Source of the DNA: Actinomycetes bacterium
GTDB lineage: Bacteria > Actinomycetota > Actinomycetes > Mycobacteriales > Mycobacteriaceae
Reading direction: 5' to 3'
Assembly (NCBI GenBank): GCA_023417985.1
Contig: JAEZDV010000123.1
Coordinates: 1-19,852, forward strand
DNA length: 19,852 nt
Shown: in pieces, positions 6,280 through 14,380 of the stretch
How positions within the stretch are numbered: position 1 is the stretch's first letter
Layout: every line of letters starts with the position of its first letter
Program-made: the position numbers and the translations under genes
The notes under the pieces: generated by a model
What the model saw: the letters and a program-made list of their open reading frames with translations, nothing else
Database searches by the model: none
What the model was told of the DNA's origin: nothing

Positions 6280-7308
6280 TCAGCCGGTGGGACCGTCGGT
6301 GACGAGCGGCCAGAGGTCGCCCGAGGCGACGGCGGTGGCCAATATCTCGGCATCCCAGGACGCGACCGTCCCGAATTCACTGCGCCAGGAGAGAAGCCTG
6401 TTCGCGTGACGATGCAGTTCGTGCTCCACGGTGAATCCGATCGCGCCGAGAGCCTGGTGCGCGTTCCGCACGATCACCGCCGCGGCGTGACCGCTGCACG
6501 AGGCTGCGGCGGCGATCGCGAATCGTGTCCCGGGACTGCCGAAGCCGTGCGAGTCGGCAGCCATCACGGCAGCGTCCGCGGCGGCGTGGGCGAGAGCCGA
6601 CTCCGCGGCCAGGTCCGCCACAAGCGCTTGCACCGCCTGGAACTTGGCGAGAGGGCGACCGAACTGCACACGCGCGGTGACATGTTCGACGACGAGCTCG
6701 AGGATCCGGTCCATCGCACCGACCGAGGCCAGTACCCGTACGAGTGCGCCACGGTAACGGAACTCTTCGGCGAGCGTTCCCGGTACCTCGGTGCCTGCGA
6801 GCGCCGACGTATCCACCTGGATGTGGTCGCGCGGTTCGGATGCAAGGTTCACGTCTTCGGTCAGTTCGACGTCCGCGACCGGCACCTCCGCGACCCGCCA
6901 CGATGCGTCGGCGGCAGGCCACAACACGACGATGGTGTCGGCGAATCGTGCCCACGGCACGTGGCAGGCGCCGCCGTTCTCGTCCAGCAGGGCGGCTGTG
7001 CGCACCGAGCCACCGCCTCCGAGACCGGCCTGCTCGAGCAGCCACCCTGCGAGCAGATCGTTCTCCGCGACCGGCACTGCTGCTGCCGCGCCACCGGCAG
7101 CACCGAGAAGCAACGCCGCCTCGGTCCAGCCTGCGCCGCTGCCACCGTCGGATTCGTTTCCGGTCAACCGGTCGAGCCCGAGTTCACCGAGGGTGGACCA
7201 CAGCGTGCGGTCGAATTCCACGACCTCGCAGACGCGGTGGTCGTCACCTGCCGTGAATACCTCGGACAGCATCTGCGCGAGGTCGCGCAGTTCGGTGGGC
7301 TCGGTCAT
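6280..7308 (-). CDS. Acyl-CoA dehydrogenase-like subunit, likely non-catalytic partner
   Basis: The 342-residue product is a shortened acyl-CoA dehydrogenase. The C-terminal half is clearest, with TARVQFGRPLAKFQAVQALVADL (211-233) and AHQALGAIGFTVEHELHRHANRLL (283-306), which contact FAD and the dimer interface. The N-terminal and middle domains are weakly conserved, and the TEPxSGSD flavin-loop motif is missing. At the position of the LCAD/IVD-type catalytic Glu there is Val190, and the C-terminal Glu of MCAD-type enzymes is also absent. The ATG overlaps the stop of the upstream dehydrogenase gene (ATGA, 7305-7308), which suggests translational coupling. Paired genes of this kind encode alpha2beta2 dehydrogenases in mycobacterial steroid catabolism (for example FadE28-FadE29), where only one subunit carries the base. 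The pairing is inferred from overlap and length. Confidence 0.87.
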   Translation of the reverse strand: MTEPTELRDLAQMLSEVFTAGDDHRVCEVVEFDRTLWSTLGELGLDRLTGNESDGGSGAGWTEAALLLGAAGGAAAAVPVAENDLLAGWLLEQAGLGGGGSVRTAALLDENGGACHVPWARFADTIVVLWPAADASWRVAEVPVADVELTEDVNLASEPRDHIQVDTSALAGTEVPGTLAEEFRYRGALVRVLASVGAMDRILELVVEHVTARVQFGRPLAKFQAVQALVADLAAESALAHAAADAAVMAADSHGFGSPGTRFAIAAAASCSGHAAAVIVRNAHQALGAIGFTVEHELHRHANRLLSWRSEFGTVASWDAEILATAVASGDLWPLVTDGPTG

Positions 7309-8450
7309 CTCATTCCCAATCCTCGTGCGATGACCCCGCGCAGGATCTCGCTGGTTCCGCCGCGCAGCGTGAAGCCCGGCCGTTGCATGACACCTGTTCG
7401 GACCAGACTGCGGAGCCGGTCGTCGGTGGCGGTGTACCCGGTGATCTCGTCGGCGAGGTCGGCGATGTCTCCTTCCGTCTTCGTGCCGAGTACCTTGACG
7501 ACGGACGCGGCGAGTTCTGCGTTCTCACCGCGTTCGAGCGATTCGGACACCGCGGTGGACATGTGGTGCAGACCGACGATCCGCGCGATGGTGGCCCCGA
7601 TCCTCGGGTCGGGTTCGAGCGCACAGTCCGCGACCGCACGAACGAGGCCGTCGAGCACACCGAAGGTGGACAGGAATCGCTCCGGACCGCTGCGTTCGTA
7701 CCCGAGTTCACTCGTCACCTGCTCCCAGCCGGCTCCGATCCGGCCAAGCACGCGATCGTCGGGGACGAAGACGTCCTCGAGTTGCACTTCGTTGAAGTGG
7801 TGGTCGCCCGACATCGACAGGATCGGCCGGATCGTCACGCCCGGCGAATCGAGCAACACGATGAACTGACTCAGGCCGTCGTGCCGGTGGGCCGGGTCGA
7901 GCGGGGCGGATCGCGCGAGCGCGAAGAACGCGTCGGCGTGGTGGGCACCGGAGGTCCACAGCTTGGTGCCGGTGATCCGCCACCCGCCCTCGACCTGCGT
8001 GGCTCTCGTCTTCACACTCGCGAGGTCGGAACCCGATTCGGGCTCGGACATACCGATGGCCCAGCAGATCTCGCCCGCAGCGATGCCGGGAAGAAACCGC
8101 CGCTTCTGCTCTTCGGTCCCGTACTTCAGCAGCGACGGTGCTGCCTGCCGGTCGGCAACCCACTGCGCGGCGACCGGGGCGCCCACCGCGAGGAGTTCCT
8201 CCGTCACGACGAAACGCTCCATGAAGGTTCGCCCGTGACCGCCGTACTCGACCGGAATCGTCATGCCCACCCATCCTTGCGCGGCGAGTCGGCGGGTGAA
8301 GTCGGTGTCCCAGCGGGTCAGCCACGTGTCGACACCGGGCACGAACACCCCTGCGTCCACCTGTTCCTTCAGAAACGTGCGGACGCGGAGGCGCAGTTCG
8401 GTGAGTGCGGCATCCTCGGGTCCGGCCTGTGGCACCAACCGTGTGCTCAT
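7305..8450 (-). CDS. Acyl-CoA dehydrogenase, likely catalytic subunit of a heteromer
   Basis: The 381-residue product has the full three-domain pattern: helical N-terminus with EYGG (68-71), GTEEQKRRFLPGIAAGE (111-127), the flavin motif AIGMSEPESGSDLASVKTRA (131-150), and the C-terminal RGGTSEILRGVIARGLGMR tail. The MCAD-type C-terminal Glu is replaced (RGGT instead of YEGT). GPERFLS supplies Glu257 at the position of the LCAD/IVD-type base. Enzymes of this family oxidise acyl-CoA to the 2,3-enoyl-CoA with FAD in the cytoplasm. It overlaps TetR upstream by 4 bases (8447-8450) and the shorter subunit downstream by 4 bases. The assignment of the base is by alignment from memory of family motifs. 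Confidence 0.93.
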   Translation of the reverse strand: MSTRLVPQAGPEDAALTELRLRVRTFLKEQVDAGVFVPGVDTWLTRWDTDFTRRLAAQGWVGMTIPVEYGGHGRTFMERFVVTEELLAVGAPVAAQWVADRQAAPSLLKYGTEEQKRRFLPGIAAGEICWAIGMSEPESGSDLASVKTRATQVEGGWRITGTKLWTSGAHHADAFFALARSAPLDPAHRHDGLSQFIVLLDSPGVTIRPILSMSGDHHFNEVQLEDVFVPDDRVLGRIGAGWEQVTSELGYERSGPERFLSTFGVLDGLVRAVADCALEPDPRIGATIARIVGLHHMSTAVSESLERGENAELAASVVKVLGTKTEGDIADLADEITGYTATDDRLRSLVRTGVMQRPGFTLRGGTSEILRGVIARGLGMR

Positions 8451-9067
8451 CGTTCATCTCTTCCGTCGGTCGCCGGCACCGGAACGCCACCGGGGCACAG
8501 CAGAGTCAAGGACAGTTCGGCGTATCGTTCGGCGATCACGTCGGGTGAATCCGGACCTTCAGGGTCGTACCAGTTCGCGATGGCGGAGGTCATCGCCAGG
8601 ATCGACCGGCGGCAGTCGTCGGGAAAGCGCGTGGTGAACACCCCTATTCCGATTCCTTCATCGATGATGTCCCGGACCCGGCGGCGCCCGGCCCGGCGAC
8701 GCTCCTCGTACAATCGTGCGCCTTCCGGTTCGAGGTTGCGGACCTCTGTGGCGATCATTCTGCCCTGCTCGGGGAACTGGGTCCGGAACTTGACGTTCCC
8801 GCGAACGAAGGCACGAAGTTGCTCTGCCGGATCATCGCCGGCTCCGGCAAGTTCGGCGTCACACACCGCGTCGTACGTATCGACGCCATCCATCAAAGTC
8901 GCCAGCAGCAACTCCTGCTTGTTCTTGTAGTGGTAGTACAGGGCGGACAGGCTTACCCCTGCCTCCTGCGCGATCGTGCGGATGGACGACGCGCCGTATC
9001 CGTTGCGCACGAACTCGCTGCGGCCCGCCTCGATGAAGACACGTTGTTTTGCCGAGGGTGCTTTCAC
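8447..9067 (-). CDS. TetR-family transcriptional regulator
   Basis: The 206-residue product has a typical TetR DNA-binding domain at its N-terminus: FVRNGYGASSIRTIAQEAGV then SLSALYYHYKNKQELL, with the helix-turn-helix at about 28-47. The C-terminal ligand domain includes AMTSAIANWYDPEGPDS (about 157-173), a motif common in TetR regulators of acyl-CoA and steroid catabolism. It probably represses the surrounding operon and responds to an acyl-CoA intermediate. The gene starts at GTG 9067, overlapping the ligase stop by 4 bases, and its own stop overlaps the next ATG by 4. It is therefore embedded in the operon it likely controls. The palindrome at 12675-12692 is a candidate operator. Confidence 0.94.
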   Translation of the reverse strand: MKAPSAKQRVFIEAGRSEFVRNGYGASSIRTIAQEAGVSLSALYYHYKNKQELLLATLMDGVDTYDAVCDAELAGAGDDPAEQLRAFVRGNVKFRTQFPEQGRMIATEVRNLEPEGARLYEERRRAGRRRVRDIIDEGIGIGVFTTRFPDDCRRSILAMTSAIANWYDPEGPDSPDVIAERYAELSLTLLCPGGVPVPATDGRDER

Positions 9068-10629
9068 GACGGCACCTCGGCACTGCCGTACCGCGCGATC
9101 AGGGCGCGGAGTTCACCTTTGACCATCTTCCCGGTCTGCGTCCGCGTAAGGCCGTCGACGAACCGCACCCTTCGCGGGCATTTGAAGTGTGACAACCGTT
9201 CCCGGCAGAACTCGATCAGGTCGCGCTCGAGTTCGTCACTCTCCGCGCCCGGCGCGAGATGCACGAACGCCTCGACCCGCTCTCCGAGGTCTGCGTCGGG
9301 TACCCCCACGACAGCGACATCGGCGACGAGGGAATGGAGTGCCAGAATGTTCTCGACCTCCTGCGGATAGATGTTGACCCCACCCGAGATGATCGTGAAC
9401 TTGTCGCGGCCGGCGAGAAACAGAACATCGTCCTCGTCCAGGTATCCGAGATCGCTTGTCGTATACCAGTTCTCTTCGAAGGGGTGCCGCGTCTCCGCAG
9501 TCTTGACGGAGTCTTTGTGGTATTCGAACGTGAAGTCCGGACGTTCGAAGTACACCGTTCCGATCTCCCCCGCCGGCAGGACCTTTCCCTCCTCGTCGCA
9601 GACCCGTGCAAGGCCCAGAGTGCCCGGACCACCCGTCTTTCCGACGCAACCCGGCTTGCGGAGCCAATCCTGCGGGGTCACGACCGTGCTGCCGATCGCC
9701 TCCGTCGCCGAGTAGTACTCGTAGACGATCTCGCCCCACCAGCGCATGAGTTCCTGCTTGACCTCAGGTGGGCACGGCGCGGCGGAGTGGAGCGCGCACG
9801 TCATCGAGGACAGGTCGTAGCGGTCGCGTACCGACTGCGGCAGTTTCAGCAGGCGCACGAAGTGGGTGGGTACCCATTGACTGTGGGTGACGCGGTAGCG
9901 CTCGATGCACTCGAGGCTGCGTTCCGCATCGAAGCGATCCATGAGAACGACAGTGCCGCCGAGCGCCTGGGTGGACACGCTGTAACGCAAGGGTGCCGAG
10001 TGATAAATCGGCACAGGCGAGAGGTACACGGTCCGTTCGTCGAACCCGAACCCGCGCACCGTCTTCAACAGGGACGGGCCGGGCTCGTCCCCGATCTGCG
10101 CACCGGTGAGCGAAGGCTTGATTCCTTTGGGCTGCCCGGTGGTGCCCGACGAGTACAGCATGTCGCTGCCACGGGGTTGGTCCGCCGGCGGATCCGTCGG
10201 GAAGTCGGCGACCTCGACCTCGTAGTCGAGGTGCCCTGCTATCGAACCGGAGAAGGCCAACCGGTGGCGCACCCTCGGTGTGAGGACGACGACCTCCTCG
10301 GCGAGTTGCGCGAGCGGAGCCGACACGACCAGCACCCGGGCATCACAGTCGTCGACGATGTATCCGGCCTCGGCAGCTGTCAGATGAGAATTGACGAAGG
10401 TGATGTAGACACCGGACCTGATTGCGCCCCAATACAGTTCGAACACGGTCGCGTCGTTCACGGAGAGCACGGCGACGTGGTCGCCGGTTCCTGTACCGTG
10501 TGCACGCAGCCAGTGTGCGAACCGTATCGACGCTTCCTCGAGTCGACCGTAGGTGATGGTGCGGCCGGTCGCGACCTCGTGCACGGCGGGGCGATCCGGG
10601 TCCGCGGCTGCGTATCGGCCCGGGTACAT
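9064..10629 (-). CDS. Acyl-CoA ligase (ANL superfamily, FadD-like)
   Basis: The 521-residue product carries the adenylate-forming enzyme motifs in order: the phosphate loop YSSGTTGQPKG (159-169), YYSATE (305-310), TSDLGYLDEDDVLFLAGR (391-408), and the C-terminal RTQTGK with catalytic Lys501. It activates a carboxylic acid as acyl-AMP and then transfers it to CoA. The length suits medium/long-chain or aromatic-acid ligases. It starts 3 bases after the upstream dehydrogenase stop. The Shine-Dalgarno-like AGAGG touches the ATG too closely to be ideal, so expression may depend on coupling. In the operon it is the obvious entry step. The acid it activates is unknown. Confidence 0.94.
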   Translation of the reverse strand: MYPGRYAAADPDRPAVHEVATGRTITYGRLEEASIRFAHWLRAHGTGTGDHVAVLSVNDATVFELYWGAIRSGVYITFVNSHLTAAEAGYIVDDCDARVLVVSAPLAQLAEEVVVLTPRVRHRLAFSGSIAGHLDYEVEVADFPTDPPADQPRGSDMLYSSGTTGQPKGIKPSLTGAQIGDEPGPSLLKTVRGFGFDERTVYLSPVPIYHSAPLRYSVSTQALGGTVVLMDRFDAERSLECIERYRVTHSQWVPTHFVRLLKLPQSVRDRYDLSSMTCALHSAAPCPPEVKQELMRWWGEIVYEYYSATEAIGSTVVTPQDWLRKPGCVGKTGGPGTLGLARVCDEEGKVLPAGEIGTVYFERPDFTFEYHKDSVKTAETRHPFEENWYTTSDLGYLDEDDVLFLAGRDKFTIISGGVNIYPQEVENILALHSLVADVAVVGVPDADLGERVEAFVHLAPGAESDELERDLIEFCRERLSHFKCPRRVRFVDGLTRTQTGKMVKGELRALIARYGSAEVPS

Positions 10630-10632
10630 CCT

Positions 10633-11790
10633 CTACAACCCCAGGTCTTTCGAGATGATCGTCTTCATGACTTCGCTGGTGCCGCCGTAGATCCGGGTGA
10701 CGCGCGTGTCTGCGTAGAGGCGGGCGATCGGGTATTCGGTGATGTATCCGTAGCCACCGTGCAACTGGAGGCATTTGTCGATCACGCGGCCGGCGACCTC
10801 TGTGCAGAACAGTTTCGCGCGAGCAGCGTCGGCGACGCTCAGTTCCTTGCGGTCGAGCAGTCCGAGGCAGCGATCGACGTAGATGCGGGCGGCCTGAGTC
10901 TCTGCGGAGCATTCGGCCAGTACGAACTTGGTGTTCTGGAATGCCGCGACCGGTTTACCGAAGATCTTGCGGTCCTGTGTGTATGCGATGGCGTGCGCGA
11001 TCGCTGCTTCGGCGAATCCGACCTGGTTGAGCGCAATGCTCAGACGCTCCTGTGGCAGGTTGTGAGTGAGGTATCCGAATCCGGCGCCCTCGTCACCCAG
11101 GAGATTCTCGACCGGCACCTTGACGTCGTTGTACGAGAGTTCGGCCGTATCCTGCTGGTGCAGACCGATTTTGTCGAGTTTGCGCCCGACGGAGAACCCC
11201 TCGCTGTCGGTGGGGACCGCGATGATCGACAGGCCACCGCGGCGGTCCTCCGGATCGAACGGCGAGGTCCGGCACACTGTGAGGACGAGATCCGCGGTCA
11301 CACCGCCGGTGATGAACGTTTTCGCCCCGTTGACGACATAGTGGGTTCCGTCGTCCGAGAGTTTCGCGGTGGTCGCGATATTGGCGAGGTCGGATCCTGT
11401 TCCCGGTTCGGTCATCGCGATCGCGGTCATGATCGACCCGTCTGCGAAGCCCGGCAGCCAGCGCGCCTTCTGTTCCTCGGTGGCGTACTCGAGGAGGTAC
11501 GGCAGGATCAAGCAGGCGTGGACGGTGTACGAACCGAACGAAACTCCGGCCCGGGCGACCTCTTCGAACACGATGGCGTTGTAGACGAAACTGGATTCGC
11601 CGCCACCGCCGAACTCTTCCGGAACCTGGATACCCAGGACGCCGAGTTCACCGAGTCGTCGGAAGAATTCGCGGGGCGGACGTCCGAGTTCGTCCCACTC
11701 CTCCCGATGGGGCACGACTTCCTTCTCGATGAAGTCGCGCAGCATCTTCCGGAACTGCTCGTGTTCTTCCGTCATGATCGTGCGTTGCAT
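10633..11790 (-). CDS. Acyl-CoA dehydrogenase (FadE-like)
   Basis: The 385-residue product is a complete acyl-CoA dehydrogenase. It has VPEEFGGGG (56-64), EEQKARWLPGFADGS (105-119), the flavin motif AIAMTEPGTGSDLANIATTA (123-142), DRKIFGKPVAAFQNTKF, and HGGYGYITEYPIARLYADTR. The C-terminal motif is YGGTSE, lacking the MCAD-type Glu. Glu248 in LPQERLSIA occupies the position of the LCAD/IVD-type base. It is thus probably a self-sufficient homomeric enzyme, unlike the pair at 6280-8450. The product would be a 2-enoyl-CoA. A GAAGGG ribosome binding site precedes ATG 11790. It lies 27 bases after the crotonase-fold gene. Confidence 0.95.
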   Translation of the reverse strand: MQRTIMTEEHEQFRKMLRDFIEKEVVPHREEWDELGRPPREFFRRLGELGVLGIQVPEEFGGGGESSFVYNAIVFEEVARAGVSFGSYTVHACLILPYLLEYATEEQKARWLPGFADGSIMTAIAMTEPGTGSDLANIATTAKLSDDGTHYVVNGAKTFITGGVTADLVLTVCRTSPFDPEDRRGGLSIIAVPTDSEGFSVGRKLDKIGLHQQDTAELSYNDVKVPVENLLGDEGAGFGYLTHNLPQERLSIALNQVGFAEAAIAHAIAYTQDRKIFGKPVAAFQNTKFVLAECSAETQAARIYVDRCLGLLDRKELSVADAARAKLFCTEVAGRVIDKCLQLHGGYGYITEYPIARLYADTRVTRIYGGTSEVMKTIISKDLGL

Positions 11791-11817
11791 GGATTGCCCT
11801 TCGGGCTCGGATGAGGG

Positions 11818-12627
11818 TCAGTTGCCCGTGAAGTTGCCGGGGCGGCGTTCGAGGAACGCGGAGAGAGCCTCGCGATGGTCTTGGGTGTGGTGGGACAGTG
11901 CCTGCAAGGAGGCCGACAGTTCGAGCAGCGTGTCGAGATCGACCCGTTGCCCCTCGCGGAGAAGCTTTTTCGTCATCCGCAGTGCCGAGGGGGGATTGAC
12001 CGCCACGCGGTCGGCCAATGCGCCCGCCGCGGCGAGGAGGTCACCGGGTTCGACTACCTGGGAGACCATGCCCCACTCGAGGGCGGTCGCGGCGTCGACC
12101 CGGTCTCCGGTGAACGCCATCTCTGCGGCCCGGGCAGCGCCGATCGCGCGCGGCAGCAACCATGCGCCACCGTCGCCGGGAATGATGCCGAGTTTGACGA
12201 AACTCTCGGCGAAGAACGCCTTGGTCGAGGCGATCCGCATGTCGCACATCATCGCGAGATCGCATCCTGCCCCGACCGCGGGCCCGTTGACGGCGGCGAT
12301 GATCGGCACCTCGCAGTGGTATACGGCTTTGGGCAACCGCTGGATACCGCGGCGGTAGCCTTCGCGGAGCGCATGCGGTGCGCCGGAGAACATTCCGGCG
12401 CGTTCGTCCATGTCCTTGACGTTGCCGCCGGCGGAGAACGCGGTACCCGCACCGGTAAGGATCACGACGCGGGTCTCGATGTCGTTTTCGGCTTCGTCGA
12501 CGAGGCCGACGAGACGCTCGACGACATCGTCTCCCGAGATCGGGTTACGGGCATCGGGAAGATTGAGCGTCCAGGTGACGACGTTTCCGTTGCGCTCGCT
12601 GAGTACGACGTCCTGCGCTGTCGTCAT
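11818..12627 (-). CDS. Crotonase-fold protein (enoyl-CoA hydratase/isomerase family)
   Basis: The 269-residue product has the crotonase oxyanion-hole motifs FSAGGNVKDM (64-73) and NGPAVGAGCDLAMMCDMRIAS (114-134), then LGIIPGDGGAWLLPR (146-160). At the two hydratase glutamates (E144 and E164 in rat enoyl-CoA hydratase) it has Asp123 and Phe143. A standard 2-enoyl-CoA hydratase mechanism is therefore doubtful; isomerase, hydrolase or C-C cleavage activity is possible in this fold. ATG 12627 is chosen because AAGGA lies upstream and the frame before it runs into the promoter and operator region. It is the first gene of the operon, and its protein should act on the CoA thioesters made by the ligase and dehydrogenases. 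Confidence 0.92.
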   Translation of the reverse strand: MTTAQDVVLSERNGNVVTWTLNLPDARNPISGDDVVERLVGLVDEAENDIETRVVILTGAGTAFSAGGNVKDMDERAGMFSGAPHALREGYRRGIQRLPKAVYHCEVPIIAAVNGPAVGAGCDLAMMCDMRIASTKAFFAESFVKLGIIPGDGGAWLLPRAIGAARAAEMAFTGDRVDAATALEWGMVSQVVEPGDLLAAAGALADRVAVNPPSALRMTKKLLREGQRVDLDTLLELSASLQALSHHTQDHREALSAFLERRPGNFTGN

Positions 12628-12674
12628 GTGGATTGTGGTCCTTCCGTCGCCGCGATCGCTCGCACCAGAGTTTG

Positions 12675-12717
12675 GTCGAACGATCGTTAAACTACGGCTG
12701 GCGCGTGGCACTGTAAA
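12675..12717 (-). promoter_or_regulatory. Candidate promoter and TetR-type operator of the acyl-CoA operon
   Basis: On the minus strand TTTACA (12712-12717) is followed after exactly 17 bases by TAGTTT (12689-12694), a weak -35/-10 pair. Directly against the -10 lies the perfect palindrome AACGATCGTT (12679-12688). It extends to the imperfect 18-bp GTCGAACGATCGTTAAAC (12675-12692). The position 48-65 bases before ATG 12627 fits an operator for the TetR regulator encoded in the operon. The palindrome is seen; its partner is inferred. Confidence 0.45.
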
Positions 12718-12735
12718 GACTTGGGCGGCAAAAGG

Positions 12736-14190
12736 TCAGTCGGGAAGGCTCATGCCCGATTCGGCAATTCGTATACGCACCTCGTCGGGAAAGACGTTGC
12801 GGAACACGAACGGATCGCGCCCGAGAATCCATCCCGGTGCGAGCGCCGTCGCATAGCGTTCGAAGTATCCCAGTTGTTTCCCGAAGAGAACCAGTTCCTC
12901 GGGACTGCTGGTGTTCCATTTGCGGCCGAGGGACACGAGTGCGCCGATCAGTTCGCTCAGTCGCAACTCCCCCATGTCACTGCCGAGGAGCGGACCGAAG
13001 GTTTCGGCCACCTGACGGCCCACCTCCACGTCGTCGACATCGAGGTCGGCCGCCACACCGAGCGCCCGGACACTTCGCGCGACCTCGGTGAAGTCGCCGT
13101 CGAGCAGCGCCGCGCGGAACAACGCCCGGAGCAGCATCCGCCACTTCTCGGGCAGCTCACCGACGATCCCGAAATCGAGCAGCGCGACCCGCCCGTCGTC
13201 GAGCAGCCACAGATTTCCGGCGTGCACGTCCCCGTGGAACGGGCCGTGGCACAGCACGGCTTCGATCCACACCTTCACCCCGCGTCGCACCAGCAAAGCG
13301 GTATCGACACCGTCCTGCCCCGGCAGCACCCGGTCGAGCGGACGACCACTGAGCCGCTCCATGCAGATCACCCGCGGACCACACCAGTCCCAGTAGACCT
13401 CGGGAACGGTGACGAACGCGTTGTCGCCGAAGGCACCGATGTTGCGCCGGAACCGATCCTGCCGATCCGCCTCGACCGTCGCGTTGAGTTCGGTCATGGT
13501 CGCGTTGTAGAGGTCGCGGATGATCGCGGGCGTGTTGGCGATCCGGAAGAACTCGAACACCTGTAACAGCCGGGCGCCCATGTACGCGGCACGCAGATCG
13601 ACGAGCATGCGACGGGCGATTCCGGGTCGCTGAACCTTCACCACGGCGCGACGTCCGTCGCGCAACACGCACCCGTGCACCTGGGCGACGGAGGCAGCCG
13701 CAAGCGGAACGTCCTCGAACGACGCGAACATCTCGTCGATCCGGTGTCCGAGATCTGCTTCGATCACCGCGCGCGCTTCCTCGGAAGGAAACGTGGGCAC
13801 GTCGTCCAGCATCCGCAGGCACGCATCGGCGAGAGCCACGGGAAACAGACCGGGGGACGAAGCGATGAGCTGGCCGAGCTTCACGAAGGTGGGGCCGAGG
13901 TGTTCGAACGCGTCGACCGTGCCGTGCGCAGCAGCAACGACGACGCCGTGCGAGCGGGGGCGCACCAGCCACCGCAGCACCGCCCACAACACGAACGTCA
14001 CGAGGACCACGCCCACCACCACCGCGCGTCCGAGTTCGGCAAGCCCGAACCGGTCGAGCGGTGGCCTGTCGACGCGCAGCGCGTCGGGTGACGGACCGCC
14101 CGAGCACGGTCCCACGGGACCGAGAACGGGTGGCTGCAGCGCCCCGACGTTCTCGTCCGATGCCTGGTCGCGCAGGGTGTGATCCTGCAC
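12736..14190 (-). CDS. ABC1/UbiB family atypical kinase-like protein
   Basis: The 484-residue product shows the ABC1 (AarF/UbiB/ADCK) motifs: the KxGQ motif K104-L-G-Q107 in FVKLGQLIASSPGLFP, and the Ala-rich loop PLAAASVAQVH (162-172). It also has Lys185 in VVKVQRPGI, HGDVHAGN (319-326) and the metal-binding DFG (339-341). A single hydrophobic stretch at about 56-76 could anchor it in the membrane. Family members are ATPases needed for quinone or other lipid metabolism. The expected ExD motif reads E234-L-N, with Asn instead of Asp, which may affect nucleotide handling. The start is GTG 14190 after a G-rich leader; nearby alternatives exist. It is divergent from the sigma factor gene and probably a separate unit from the acyl-CoA operon. 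Confidence 0.92.
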   Translation of the reverse strand: MQDHTLRDQASDENVGALQPPVLGPVGPCSGGPSPDALRVDRPPLDRFGLAELGRAVVVGVVLVTFVLWAVLRWLVRPRSHGVVVAAAHGTVDAFEHLGPTFVKLGQLIASSPGLFPVALADACLRMLDDVPTFPSEEARAVIEADLGHRIDEMFASFEDVPLAAASVAQVHGCVLRDGRRAVVKVQRPGIARRMLVDLRAAYMGARLLQVFEFFRIANTPAIIRDLYNATMTELNATVEADRQDRFRRNIGAFGDNAFVTVPEVYWDWCGPRVICMERLSGRPLDRVLPGQDGVDTALLVRRGVKVWIEAVLCHGPFHGDVHAGNLWLLDDGRVALLDFGIVGELPEKWRMLLRALFRAALLDGDFTEVARSVRALGVAADLDVDDVEVGRQVAETFGPLLGSDMGELRLSELIGALVSLGRKWNTSSPEELVLFGKQLGYFERYATALAPGWILGRDPFVFRNVFPDEVRIRIAESGMSLPD

Positions 14191-14326
14191 CGCGTGCCCC
14201 CATCTCCCTCACCGACGCGCCCACCTCGGCGCGGCTGTGAGCACGGTACCCGTAGAGGACCCCGGGAGCGAGGGGTCCGAGCACTGACTGGATCCGGCTC
14301 GCACGGGTGTTACCTGTCGGTGGTCG

Positions 14327-14350
14327 CGACTACCCTTTGACGGGTAGTCG
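14327..14350. promoter_or_regulatory. 9-bp inverted repeat upstream of the sigma factor gene
   Basis: CGACTACCC and GGGTAGTCG form a perfect 9-bp inverted repeat with a 6-base spacer, TTTGAC. It ends 30 bases before the sigma factor ATG, in the region between two divergent genes, so it could be an operator for either gene or an RNA hairpin in the leader. Confidence 0.5.
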
Positions 14351-14380
14351 TTCGGGCCGACGAGTCAGGGTGGGTGCGTT

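Noticed and set aside
9300..9309. TACCCCCACG inside the ligase gene as an operator half-site
   Set aside because: No matching GGGTA half at the right distance; it is coding sequence.
9259..11814. Plus-strand open frame of 851 codons opposite the ligase and dehydrogenase genes
   Set aside because: No domain is recognisable and both minus-strand genes show all family motifs. The length comes from codon bias of the real genes.
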